Positions 7,738 through 15,925 of a stretch of 64,000 bases of DNA are shown here, in pieces. The stretch is from Paenibacillus rhizosphaerae. GTDB taxonomy: Bacteria; Bacillota; Bacilli; Paenibacillales; Paenibacillaceae. The notes beneath the pieces are model-generated. The model was given only the letters and a program-made list of their open reading frames with translations. It was not told where the DNA came from and did no database searches. The stretch spans positions 806,001-870,000 of the forward strand of contig NZ_JACHXJ010000001.1 of the NCBI RefSeq assembly GCF_014192015.1, written 5' to 3'. The translations under genes were made by a program, and so were the position numbers. The number at the start of each line of letters is the position of its first letter. Within the stretch, counting starts at the first letter, position 1.

Positions 7738-9010
7738 GCAGAGCCCGGAACAAGCGGAGGGTGATTACCCACAGCTGAGGCGATGGCCGCAAAATTTCGC
7801 ATGGCTGTATGCCGACCAGCTGCTGTCCGTGTTCGCCGGCACCTGCGGTACGTTTATCCTCTCCTGGCTGCTGTATGAGGTGACAGGCTCCAAAGTGGCG
7901 ATGGGAGGGCTGTGGCTGATCAGCTTCGCTTCCCAGTGGGGCGTTCAGCTGCTTGCCGGTCCCCTGATCGACCGGTGGAAAAGAACGGCGGTCATGAAGC
8001 TGTCGGAAGCCGTTAGGGCTGTGGTTTATCTTGCAGCGGGTCTGATGTGGATAGCCGGGGAAAGACAGGCATATATATGGTATACGGCATCTTGGATCAG
8101 TTCATTTGTCATGTACGACCTGGCTTCCGGCGCCCTGCTTCCGAAGCTGGTAAGGCCGGAAGAATTGACCCGCAAGAATGCATGGATGTCGGGAAGCGTG
8201 CAGCTGATGCGGACCTTAGCCTTCCCGCTGGCGGGTCTTGGCGTACAGGTTCTTGAACCGGGAACGGTCCTTCTGATCCTTTCCTTGCTGTTTGGCGGAT
8301 CTTTCATGTGCATCTGCGGCATTCGGGAGGGGCCGCCTGCCTACGCTACTTCTCCCGGACAAGGCCGTTCAGGCGCGGGAGCGGCTTGGTTCGATCAGAT
8401 CCGGGCCGGATGGAGGGTGTTTTCGGGCAACCGCCTGCTGGTTGCGCTCGCTCTGTTCGTCTCCGTTACCAGCTTTGGCGTAGCGGCTACGCAGGCGATG
8501 TATATCCCGTACGTCTCGGAGGTGCTTGGCGGCGGAGCGGCGGAGTATGGCTGGTTCACGGCCGCATTTCCCTGCGGGTATGTGCTGGGCAGCTGGGCAG
8601 CCGGCAGAATACGGGGAACTTCTCCGATGCTTGGCACCATGCTCGCCGCCTTGCTGTTCGGCGGGGCGACTTATGTCGGGCTGTCACTCGTTCGCAGCCT
8701 GCCTGCTGCCTTGGTGATTGAACTGGCCGCCGGGATAGCGATGCCGTTCTGGAACGTCTTCAGCAGTAATGTTTTCTACAGGCTGGTCCCCGAGCAGGTC
8801 CTTGGGCAGGTCTTATCGATGCGTCTGCTGCTCGTAAAATCTGCCGGGCCGTTTGGTATCATCTACGGCACTTATTGCGCCGCAGCGTACGGAATTCCTC
8901 GGCTGTTCTTAACGGTCGGACTGCTGATTGTGGCTGTGACGGGAACCGGTTTGGCCTGGACGATGATGTTCAGACATAATCCGGCGGGTGATTTGAGAAA
9001 ATATCCATAG
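7730..9010 (+). CDS. MFS transporter (exporter-type, ~12 TM)
   Basis: A 426-residue major facilitator protein with about twelve hydrophobic segments. After the first helices it has the loop LIDRWKRTAVMKLSE, a version of the MFS motif between helices 2 and 3, typical of the MFS_3 group that includes macrolide and siderophore exporters. It lies in the cytoplasmic membrane and presumably uses the proton gradient to move a small molecule. The ATG is inside the end of the regulator gene, and no strong ribosome site of its own is visible, so translation is probably coupled. Substrate unknown. Confidence 0.87.
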   Translation: MNRQSPEQAEGDYPQLRRWPQNFAWLYADQLLSVFAGTCGTFILSWLLYEVTGSKVAMGGLWLISFASQWGVQLLAGPLIDRWKRTAVMKLSEAVRAVVYLAAGLMWIAGERQAYIWYTASWISSFVMYDLASGALLPKLVRPEELTRKNAWMSGSVQLMRTLAFPLAGLGVQVLEPGTVLLILSLLFGGSFMCICGIREGPPAYATSPGQGRSGAGAAWFDQIRAGWRVFSGNRLLVALALFVSVTSFGVAATQAMYIPYVSEVLGGGAAEYGWFTAAFPCGYVLGSWAAGRIRGTSPMLGTMLAALLFGGATYVGLSLVRSLPAALVIELAAGIAMPFWNVFSSNVFYRLVPEQVLGQVLSMRLLLVKSAGPFGIIYGTYCAAAYGIPRLFLTVGLLIVAVTGTGLAWTMMFRHNPAGDLRKYP

Positions 9011-9055
9011 GAAAACAACCGTTTTACATACCACGTGAAGGAAAAGAGGTTGACT

Positions 9056-9925
9056 ATGGAGAAAGGTACCGATCAAGAGCTGACTTACGGATCAGACTAT
9101 CATTATATTCCCGCCACCTCGGTGGCCAGCGGTGAAGGCGTGGAGGTTCGCCCGGACGTATACAGCTACACGGTGCAAATCGTCAATATTGTGCTGGCGG
9201 GTGCCCCGCAGGCAGGATCGTTCGTATTGATTGATGCAGGCATGCCGGGTTCTGCGGATGACATCATCCGGACGGTGGAGGAGCGGTTTGGTTCCGGGAG
9301 CCGTCCGGAAGCGATGATATTGACTCATGCCCATTTTGACCATGTGGGCGCACTGATCGATCTGGTGAAGCACTGGGAAGTCCCGGTATATGCCCATATG
9401 CTGGAGATGCCATACCTGACGGGACAGGAGAGCTATCCGAAGCCCGACCCGACGGTGGAAGGCGGAATGCTCGCCAAGCTGTCCTTTGCATTTCCGAATG
9501 AGCCGGTCAACGTCGGACCATGGGTCAAGCCGCTGCCGGAGAACGGTAGCGTGCCGGGCATGCCGGAATACCGGTGGATTCCTACGCCGGGACATTCGCC
9601 CGGGCATGTTTCACTGTACCGGGAAAGGGACCGGACTTTGATTGCGGGGGACGCCTTTACGACCGTCCGGCAGGATGAGCTCTACAAGGTGCTGGCCCAG
9701 AAAGTAGAAATAAGCGGACCGCCGCGGTATTTCACGCCGGATTGGTTCGCGGCCTGGCAGTCGGTCAAACGGCTGGAGGCCCTGCACCCGGATGCAGCCG
9801 TCACTGGGCACGGAAAGCCCGTAACCGGTGAGGAGCTGTCGGCGGGTTTGAAAAGGCTGGCGGAACAATTCGACAGCTTGGCCATCCCGGATCACGGGAC
9901 CTACGTGAAACGGTACGAACAATAA
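9056..9925 (+). CDS. Metallo-beta-lactamase-fold hydrolase
   Basis: A 289-residue cytoplasmic MBL-fold enzyme. The zinc motif THAHFDHVGAL gives H91, H93, D95 and H96; further metal ligands appear in TPGHSPGHVSLY and in LIAGDAF, and a last histidine in AVTGHGKP. The full set of ligands suggests an active binuclear hydrolase. The domain belongs to the broad glyoxalase-II-like group; the substrate, such as a thioester, lactone or phosphodiester, cannot be told. The ATG at 9056 follows AAGAGG. It lies 45 bases after the exporter gene, so it may share its transcript, ending at the terminator downstream. Confidence 0.85.
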   Translation: MEKGTDQELTYGSDYHYIPATSVASGEGVEVRPDVYSYTVQIVNIVLAGAPQAGSFVLIDAGMPGSADDIIRTVEERFGSGSRPEAMILTHAHFDHVGALIDLVKHWEVPVYAHMLEMPYLTGQESYPKPDPTVEGGMLAKLSFAFPNEPVNVGPWVKPLPENGSVPGMPEYRWIPTPGHSPGHVSLYRERDRTLIAGDAFTTVRQDELYKVLAQKVEISGPPRYFTPDWFAAWQSVKRLEALHPDAAVTGHGKPVTGEELSAGLKRLAEQFDSLAIPDHGTYVKRYEQ

Positions 9926-9943
9926 TCACAGCTTAGAACAATC

Positions 9944-9984
9944 AGCCGTACACCGGGCCAGATTCCCGGCATACGGCTTTTTTT
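9944..9984 (+). terminator. Terminator of the ArsR-MFS-MBL unit
   Basis: AGCCGTA and TACGGCT enclose an inner CCGGG/CCCGG stem, followed by T residues. Confidence 0.82.
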
Positions 9985-10024
9985 CAAAATAAGATCGTTT
10001 AAAGAAAGGAAGTGAATCGCACTC

Positions 10025-10507
10025 TTGTCCGTAAAATCGGTGAAATGGTATGCCGTGCTTGTGCTGCTGTGCGTACTCCTCGTGTATCTCGTCGACCTGA
10101 CGACCTTTCGGTACCATGGAAGGGGGATATCCGGCAACGGCAATCCCGGACTCCTGTTTTTGTTTCCGGCTTGGACCGCCGCGCTGATGCTGATGATTGT
10201 GACTTTTATTATGGCCGTCAAATATTTTGACGATCTCAGCGAGCATATCGTGAAGAAGGCTTACCGGTTCTGGTTACCGCTCATTTCCCTGCTAGCCCTG
10301 TTTCTGTCCGTTTATTTACAGTTCCGCAAAATCATGCAGTGGCTGGATACGTACCGCCAGATGACGGAGAAGTTTGGCTCTCCGCTTTTCCTTGGCGCGC
10401 TAAATCCGTATAACAATTCACTCTATTACAATGCCCACATATTATTGTTTTGTGTATCGGCGGCCATGCTATGCGGATGGTGGGTCGTATCCAGACGTCC
10501 ATACTAA
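10025..10507 (+). CDS. Small integral membrane protein, unknown function
   Basis: A 160-residue protein with four hydrophobic segments (about 7-27, 42-66, 80-99 and 137-155) and no recognised enzymatic motif. Between the third and fourth helices is a hydrophilic loop with RQMTEKFGSPLFLGALNPYNN. The most likely start is TTG at 10025, with GAAAGGAAG about a dozen bases upstream, though the spacing is a little long. It lies between the MBL gene terminator and the DMT transporter gene. No family is recognised. Confidence 0.65.
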   Translation: MSVKSVKWYAVLVLLCVLLVYLVDLTTFRYHGRGISGNGNPGLLFLFPAWTAALMLMIVTFIMAVKYFDDLSEHIVKKAYRFWLPLISLLALFLSVYLQFRKIMQWLDTYRQMTEKFGSPLFLGALNPYNNSLYYNAHILLFCVSAAMLCGWWVVSRRPY

Positions 10508-10587
10508 ACTTTCGGCATGACGGGGCGGATGAGGCGTGCTACAATAACATGTTGTAACGCACCTTATGTCAGTTGAAAGGAACATCC

Positions 10588-11514
10588 ATGAGAAAAACAT
10601 CCGCACCCCTACCTACATTCATTCCATTACTGATCGGCATTACGGCGATATCGTTCTCTTCCATTTTTATAAAATGGTCGTCGGCGCCCGCGTCGGTGCA
10701 GGGCATGTACCGTCTGTTGTTCACGGCGATTCTAATGCTTCCCTTCCTGAAGCCGCATTGGAAGGAATTACGAGCCCTTTCCATAAAAAATTGGCTGCTC
10801 CTCGGGACGTCCGGCTTTTTTCTCGCGCTTCACTTCCTGCTCTGGATGGGGTCGCTCAAGCTGACGAGCGTCTCCAGCTCAACGATTATATTAGCGCTGG
10901 AGCCGGTTTTTATCGTCATTGGGGCGTTCTTCTTCTATAAGGAAAAAACGTCGGGCGCAGCCATTTCGGGCATGGTAATCGCCATTGCCGGAGCCGTTCT
11001 GATCGGATTCGGCGATATCGGCGTGTCCCGTGACAATCTGCTTGGCGATCTGCTGTCCCTCCTCGGCACGCTCGCGGTATCCGTGCACATGCTGATCGGG
11101 CAGAAAATGGTCGCCCGCGTGCCTTCCTTTGTGTACAGCTTTGTCGTGTTTCTTTCGGCTGCGGTCGTTTTCGCCGTATATAACGCGGCAGCCGGGGTGT
11201 CTTTTACGGCATATCCGGGACGGGACTGGGGAATTTTCCTGCTGCTGGCCGTCGTGCCGACGGTGTTCGGCCATCTGCTGTTTAACTGGCTGATGCAGTA
11301 CGTGCCCGCATCGACGATCTCGATGAGCATCCTGGGAGAGCCGGTTGGTGCGAGCCTGCTTGCGTTCCTTATTCTCGGCGAAGCGATCACGCCGTTCCAG
11401 CTGGCCGGGGGCCTGCTGGCGATTGCCGGGCTGATCGTATTTCTGAACGCCGGAAGGTTCAAACCCCGGCCAAAAAGCGATATTTCCGCCGAGCCGGCCC
11501 ATCCGGCCCCATGA
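10588..11514 (+). CDS. EamA/DMT-superfamily transporter
   Basis: A 308-residue membrane protein with about ten transmembrane helices arranged as two EamA repeats, the standard layout of drug/metabolite transporters such as RhaT, YdcZ or amino-acid exporters. The end of the first repeat shows LTSVSSSTIILALEPVFIVIGAFFF-type residues, and the second repeat ends with a matching LGEPVGASLLAFLILGEAIT region. The ATG at 10588 follows GAAAGGA at good spacing; an in-frame TTG at 10573 overlaps that site and is unlikely. It is a single gene with its own terminator. Substrate unknown. Confidence 0.88.
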   Translation: MRKTSAPLPTFIPLLIGITAISFSSIFIKWSSAPASVQGMYRLLFTAILMLPFLKPHWKELRALSIKNWLLLGTSGFFLALHFLLWMGSLKLTSVSSSTIILALEPVFIVIGAFFFYKEKTSGAAISGMVIAIAGAVLIGFGDIGVSRDNLLGDLLSLLGTLAVSVHMLIGQKMVARVPSFVYSFVVFLSAAVVFAVYNAAAGVSFTAYPGRDWGIFLLLAVVPTVFGHLLFNWLMQYVPASTISMSILGEPVGASLLAFLILGEAITPFQLAGGLLAIAGLIVFLNAGRFKPRPKSDISAEPAHPAP

Positions 11515-11529
11515 TTTAACCGACAACGA

Positions 11530-11565
11530 AGCGGCTCCGACCTGTGGTCGGGGCGGCTTTTTTTT
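11530..11565 (+). terminator. Terminator of the DMT transporter gene
   Basis: A 13-bp imperfect stem, AGCGGCTCCGACC with GGTCGGGGCGGCT, runs into eight T residues. Confidence 0.85.
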
Positions 11566-11596
11566 GCAATGAAAACTTTTTATGCAGAAAAATTAA

Positions 11597-11611
11597 TAGT
11601 AATTATTACGA
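11597..11611 (+). promoter_or_regulatory. Zur-box-like operator 1
   Basis: TAGTAATTATTACGA matches the Bacillus Zur operator TCGTAATNATTACGA at all but one defined position. It lies in AT-rich DNA about 280 bases before the zinc-transport ATPase. Confidence 0.75.
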
Positions 11612-11652
11612 TTTACTTGCCAGCTTGGACGTTTTATGGTTTAATCGTTAAA

Positions 11653-11667
11653 GCGTAATAATTACGA
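11653..11667 (+). promoter_or_regulatory. Zur-box-like operator 2
   Basis: GCGTAATAATTACGA matches the Zur consensus except for the first base. It is 56 bases from operator 1, roughly five helical turns. Confidence 0.8.
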
Positions 11668-11820
11668 TTAGTAACCCATATACTGTACCGATCTGGATAT
11701 TTGCAACCACGTTCCCGCGAAATGAACGGTTTGAAGGGTTATAAGCAAGTGACAGGGACGGCAATCGCTCTGAAATTCCATAATCGGTCGAAAGGCCAAA
11801 AAATTTTTGTTTAAAATTAA

Positions 11821-11835
11821 TCGTAATATTTACGA
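11821..11835 (+). promoter_or_regulatory. Zur-box-like operator 3, closest to the zinc operon
   Basis: TCGTAATATTTACGA matches the Zur consensus except for one inner base, and ends 54 bases before the ATPase start. It is well placed to block transcription of the zinc operon when zinc is plentiful. Confidence 0.82.
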
Positions 11836-11889
11836 ATAAATCCGAGAGGGAATGATTAGTCCCTTGACGATGAGGAGGGAGAAAACGGG

Positions 11890-12597
11890 ATGAATATTGC
11901 AGCAATGAACAACGTCGTATACGGCTATGATGGGGTGCCCGTCATACATAACGTCTCGCTTCGCATTGAATCCGGCGAGTTTATCGCGGTCAGCGGGCCA
12001 AATGGCGCAGCCAAGTCGACCCTGCTGAAGCTGCTGCTTGGCCTGGTGAAGCCGTGGAGCGGTGAGGTCACCTACGCCCCGGATTTTAACCGGAAGGCCA
12101 TCGGGTATTTGCCGCAGCAGGCAGCCTCGTTCAACAGCGGATTTCCGAGCAAGGTGATCGAGCTGGTCCGTTCCGGCTGCTATCCGAAGCTTGGATTGTT
12201 CCGCCGCTTCGGCGCCGAGCAGCATGCGCTCGTGGAATGGAGCCTCCGGCGGGCGGGAATGTGGGAATACCGCAGCCGAAAGATTGGCGGGTTATCCGGC
12301 GGTCAGAAGCAGAAGGCATGCATCGCCCGCGTCATGGCCCAGCAGCCGGAACTGGTCGTCCTGGACGAACCGGTAACCGGAATGGACGCTAGCAGCAGAA
12401 TGCAATTTTACCAATGGATGAGGGACTATGTAACCGCGGATGCGAGACGCACCGTGCTCATGGTGACGCATGGACTGGATGAAGCCCGTCCCTATTTGGA
12501 CCGGGTGATCCGGCTGGAAGGAAAGGAGGGGGACTGCCAATGCTTCACTTCGAATTCATGCAGCGCGCCTTTTGGGCAGGAGGTCTTATTGCACTGA
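11890..12597 (+). CDS. znuC: Zinc ABC transporter ATP-binding protein
   Basis: A 235-residue ABC ATPase that powers high-affinity zinc import with the next two gene products. Walker A reads GPNGAAKST (36-44), with Ala41 where most ABC proteins have Gly. The signature is LSGGQKQKACIARVM and Walker B is LVVLDEP, followed by a D-loop and a switch histidine in MVTHGLDEA. The ATG follows GAGGAGGGAG. The last 19 codons overlap the permease gene by 58 bases, giving an unusual tail with Cys-Gln-Cys and a third Cys. Three Zur-box-like operators precede it. Zinc rather than manganese is inferred from those operators and the His-rich binding protein. The name adcC is equally apt. Confidence 0.9.
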   Translation: MNIAAMNNVVYGYDGVPVIHNVSLRIESGEFIAVSGPNGAAKSTLLKLLLGLVKPWSGEVTYAPDFNRKAIGYLPQQAASFNSGFPSKVIELVRSGCYPKLGLFRRFGAEQHALVEWSLRRAGMWEYRSRKIGGLSGGQKQKACIARVMAQQPELVVLDEPVTGMDASSRMQFYQWMRDYVTADARRTVLMVTHGLDEARPYLDRVIRLEGKEGDCQCFTSNSCSAPFGQEVLLH

Positions 12598-13436
12598 TTG
12601 CGCCGATCCTCGGCGTGTTTCTCGTCCTGCGGCGGCAGTCGCTGATGGCGGACACCTTGTCGCACGTATCCATGGCGGGCGTGGCGCTTGGCAGTGTCCT
12701 GCATATGAGCCCTGTTTTGGCGGGGTTTCTGTTCGCGGTGATCGGGGGGATCGCGATTGAACAGCTCAGGAGGTCCTACCGCGCATACAGCGAGGTTCCG
12801 GTCGCGATCATCATGACGTCCGGGTTGGCGCTGGCGATGGTGCTGATGAGCATGAAGAGCAACTTGAGCAAAAGCTTCAGCAGCTACCTGTTCGGCTCGA
12901 TTGTGGCCGTCAATCCGCTGCAGCTAATGATCATCGCCGCGGTGACGGCGGGCGGGCTGATCTTCTTCGCCGTCCTCCGCCGCCAGCTCTATACGCTGAC
13001 GTTCGATGAGGAGACGGCTGCCGTGGGAGGCGTACAGGTCAAGCTGCTGACGTTTGCGTTTGCGGTCATGTCGGGACTGATCGTGGCTGCGGCGATGCCC
13101 ATCGTCGGTGTCCTGCTGGTTTCGGCGCTGATCGTGCTGCCTTCCGCTTTTGCGCTGCGCTTTGCCGGCGGCTTTCTGCAGGCATGCATGCTCGCGGTCT
13201 GTGCCGGCCTGGCGGGTGTGTTCGGCGGCCTGACGGCTTCCTATTACACGGATACTCCGCCAGGAGGCACGATTGCGCTGACGCTGCTTCTGATCCTTCT
13301 TGCGGGTATTGCCGTCCAGAAGGTCGGCCAGCGCCGAAGACAGCGCCACTTGGGAGAAGCGGCAACGACCGTCCCGTCAGCATCCAAGCAGTTGATGAGC
13401 ACATCATATCAAGAAGAGGAGACAAACGTATCATGA
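12540..13436 (+). CDS. znuB: Zinc ABC transporter permease
   Basis: A 298-residue membrane permease of the ABC-3 family, which imports zinc, manganese or iron. It has about eight hydrophobic helices and the expected RRQSLMADTLSHVSMAGVALG loop after the first helix, where histidine and aspartate line the metal path. A second typical segment, LLVSALIVLPSAFALRF, is near 205. The ATG follows GGAAAGGAGGGGG and lies inside the end of the ATPase gene. The C-terminus is polar and extends about 30 residues beyond the last helix. Its stop overlaps the binding-protein start (ATGA), so translation of the three genes is coupled. Confidence 0.92.
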   Translation: MLHFEFMQRAFWAGGLIALIAPILGVFLVLRRQSLMADTLSHVSMAGVALGSVLHMSPVLAGFLFAVIGGIAIEQLRRSYRAYSEVPVAIIMTSGLALAMVLMSMKSNLSKSFSSYLFGSIVAVNPLQLMIIAAVTAGGLIFFAVLRRQLYTLTFDEETAAVGGVQVKLLTFAFAVMSGLIVAAAMPIVGVLLVSALIVLPSAFALRFAGGFLQACMLAVCAGLAGVFGGLTASYYTDTPPGGTIALTLLLILLAGIAVQKVGQRRRQRHLGEAATTVPSASKQLMSTSYQEEETNVS

Positions 13437-14479
13437 ATAAAAGAACACCGTTTCTATCTGCACTTATCGTAAGTTCTATGATCCTGGTCCTGGCCGGATG
13501 CGGTTCAGCAGCAAAAAATGACAGCGCGGAGCCGGCTTCGGCCACCGCTCCCGCAAAGGAAAAACTTAAAATAGAGACGAGCTTCTACCCGATGTACGAA
13601 TTCACCCGCCAGGTTGCCGGCGATCTGGCAGACGTGCATCTGCTCGTACCCGCAGGCACCGAGCCTCACGACTGGGAGCCGACACCGAAAGATATGGCGG
13701 CAATCGAGCAGGCAGACATGCTGGTCTATAACGGGGCCGGCTTGGAAAGCTGGGTGGACCAAGTGGTCTCCGGCTCGGACAGCAAGGGGATGACGGCGGT
13801 AGAAGCGAGCAAGGGGCTGGAGCTGATCCCGGGAACGGAAGAAGAGGAAGACCACGATCATGACCATGACGCTGCCGAAGGAGACGCGCATGCCGATGAA
13901 GCGGAAGCCGGACAAGGAGAGGAGCATGCCCATGAGCACGAACACGATCACGGTGCATTTGATCCCCATGTTTGGCTGTCGCCGAAGCTTGCCATCGGAG
14001 AAGTACGTACAATCGAAGCCGCTTTGTCCGCCAAAGCACCGGAGCATAAGGCTCAGTTTGAAAAAAATGCCGCTGCCTACATAGCCAAGCTGCAGCAGCT
14101 GGACGAGCAGTACACGAAAGAGCTGTCGGACACGAAGCGCAAAGATTTTATTACACAGCATGCGGCTTTCGGATATCTGGCCCATACGTACGGACTGACG
14201 CAGGTACCGATTGCCGGCCTCTCCCCGGAGCAGGAACCGTCGGCGCAGGCGATGGCGGAGGTCGTGAAGTTCGCACAGGCTCATCAGGTGAAGACGATTT
14301 TCTTTGAGACGCTGGTATCCTCCAGCGTAGCGGATACGATCGCCAAAGAGGTTGGGGCGAAGTCGGCGGTGCTGAATCCGATTGAGGGGCTGACCGCCGA
14401 GGATGAGGCCAATCATCTCGACTATCTCCAGATTATGCAGTCAAACTTAACGGCGCTGGTCAAGGCGCTGAATGAATAA
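13433..14479 (+). CDS. znuA: Zinc-binding lipoprotein of the ABC transporter
   Basis: A 348-residue extracellular solute-binding lipoprotein. The signal peptide ends in the lipobox LAGC with lipidated Cys23. The cluster A-I metal-binding fold is visible: EPHDWEPTP gives His79, a flexible loop at about 137-174 is rich in His, Asp and Glu, then DPHVWLSP gives His179, and QHAAFGYLA near 233 gives the third histidine. Such an acidic His-rich loop is typical of zinc-binding (ZnuA/AdcA) rather than manganese-binding members. The ATG overlaps the permease TGA. It lacks the C-terminal ZinT domain found in some AdcA proteins. Confidence 0.93.
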   Translation: MNKRTPFLSALIVSSMILVLAGCGSAAKNDSAEPASATAPAKEKLKIETSFYPMYEFTRQVAGDLADVHLLVPAGTEPHDWEPTPKDMAAIEQADMLVYNGAGLESWVDQVVSGSDSKGMTAVEASKGLELIPGTEEEEDHDHDHDAAEGDAHADEAEAGQGEEHAHEHEHDHGAFDPHVWLSPKLAIGEVRTIEAALSAKAPEHKAQFEKNAAAYIAKLQQLDEQYTKELSDTKRKDFITQHAAFGYLAHTYGLTQVPIAGLSPEQEPSAQAMAEVVKFAQAHQVKTIFFETLVSSSVADTIAKEVGAKSAVLNPIEGLTAEDEANHLDYLQIMQSNLTALVKALNE

Positions 14480-14504
14480 TCCCATCACAGGAGGACTTGC
14501 TCTT

Positions 14505-15701
14505 ATGAACCAAACATCCGTCATTCCGGTCACCGTCTTGAGTGGTTATCTCGGATCTGGCAAAACAACGGTTTTAAACCATGTGCTGAACAACCGCGAA
14601 GGCGTCAAGGTTGCCGTCATCGTGAACGATATGAGCGAAGTTAACGTGGATGCGCGGCTCGTTCAATCGGAGACTTCCTTGTCCCGCACGGACGAGAAGC
14701 TGGTCGAAATGTCCAACGGCTGCATCTGCTGCACGCTGAGGGACGACTTGCTGCAGGAAGTCCGCAAGCTGGCGGAGGAGCGGAGATTTGATTACATTCT
14801 GATTGAATCGACAGGCATCTCTGAGCCGATCCCAGTCGCCCAAACATTTCATTACCAGGACGAGGCCTCCGGGATCGACCTGACGAAATACGCCAGGCTG
14901 GACTGCATGGTCACCGTGGTCGATGCGTACCGCTTCTGGCATGATTTCGCCTCCGGGGAGACGCTGATGGACCGGAAGGAGGGCGCCGGGGAGGAGGATG
15001 ACCGCGATGTGGCTGATCTGCTCATCGACCAGATTGAAACCTGCGACGTGCTGCTCCTCAACAAATGCGACCTGGTGGAAGAAGAGGCGTTAAACCAGCT
15101 GGAAGGGTTGATTCGGAAGCTGCAGCCTTCAGCCAAAATCATCCGGACCGTGAACGGGCAGGTCGCACCGACCGAAATTATGAACACGGGCCTGTTCGAT
15201 TTTGATGCGGCGAGCCAGTCGTCCGGCTGGATTCAGGAACTGCAGCGCGAACATCATACGCCCGAAACGGAGGAATACGGCATCGGCTCCTTCGTATACC
15301 GCAGGCGCGTCCCGTTTCATCCGGAGCGGCTTGCCGCGCTGCTGTCGGACTGGCCGGAGGAGATCGTCCGTGCCAAGGGATTGGTCTGGCTGGCTGTCCG
15401 CGGTGACATGGCGGCCAGCATCAGCCAGGCGGGACCATCAATCCAATTCGGCCCGGCCGGCTATTGGGTCGCTTCGCTTCCGGAAGCGGAGCAGCGCGAA
15501 TGGCTGGCACAGGAGCCGGATCTCCGGCGGAGATGGGACGAGACCTGGGGCGACCGGATGAACGAAATCGTGCTGATTGGGGTCGGCATGGACCAGGAAG
15601 GCATTACCCGCCGTTTGGATGCGTGCCTGCTTACTGGCGGAGAGATGGAAATGAACTGGGCGGCGTTTCGCAATCCGCTGCCTTGGATCGAAATCCAGTA
15701 A
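14505..15701 (+). CDS. COG0523/CobW-family GTPase, putative zinc metallochaperone
   Basis: A 398-residue cytoplasmic G3E GTPase. Walker A GYLGSGKT is at 14-21, the metal-binding CxCC motif within NGCICCTLRDDLL is at 73-76, and the guanine-specificity motif is LLLNKCDLVEE. A CobW C-terminal domain follows. In Bacillus the Zur-controlled relatives YciC/ZagA deliver zinc to target proteins such as GTP cyclohydrolase under zinc starvation. Its position behind the zinc importer, 25 bases after znuA with no terminator between, supports that role. The ATG at 14505 follows AGGAGG. It has no long His-rich stretch, unlike some metallochaperones. Confidence 0.9.
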   Translation: MNQTSVIPVTVLSGYLGSGKTTVLNHVLNNREGVKVAVIVNDMSEVNVDARLVQSETSLSRTDEKLVEMSNGCICCTLRDDLLQEVRKLAEERRFDYILIESTGISEPIPVAQTFHYQDEASGIDLTKYARLDCMVTVVDAYRFWHDFASGETLMDRKEGAGEEDDRDVADLLIDQIETCDVLLLNKCDLVEEEALNQLEGLIRKLQPSAKIIRTVNGQVAPTEIMNTGLFDFDAASQSSGWIQELQREHHTPETEEYGIGSFVYRRRVPFHPERLAALLSDWPEEIVRAKGLVWLAVRGDMAASISQAGPSIQFGPAGYWVASLPEAEQREWLAQEPDLRRRWDETWGDRMNEIVLIGVGMDQEGITRRLDACLLTGGEMEMNWAAFRNPLPWIEIQ

Positions 15702-15717
15702 GATACTTACAGAACTT

Positions 15718-15754
15718 GGCCGTCCGAAAAGGGTTCATTCGGGCGGCCTTTTTT
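15718..15754 (+). terminator. Terminator of the zinc operon
   Basis: GGCCGTCCGAA pairs with TTCGGGCGGCC, followed by six T residues. This sets the end of the four-gene unit that begins with znuC. Confidence 0.88.
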
Positions 15755-15925
15755 CGTAAACCACCAAGTTACGTCTTCCGCATCTCTAAGGGAATCACAT
15801 GCCCGTCCCCCGTTTGAATCCACAGGATTGCGTGTAAAGGATTAGGGACTTCACCCGCCGCCCATGCGTGAAAACGCAGGTTCGGGGAGAAACTACGGTC
15901 AAATCCAAGGAGGGACGATGCTGGC

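Noticed and set aside
11722..11814. 30-codon frame between Zur boxes 2 and 3, checked as a possible zinc-independent ribosomal protein
   Set aside because: It has no ribosome binding site and does not resemble L31, L33 or S14 paralogues.
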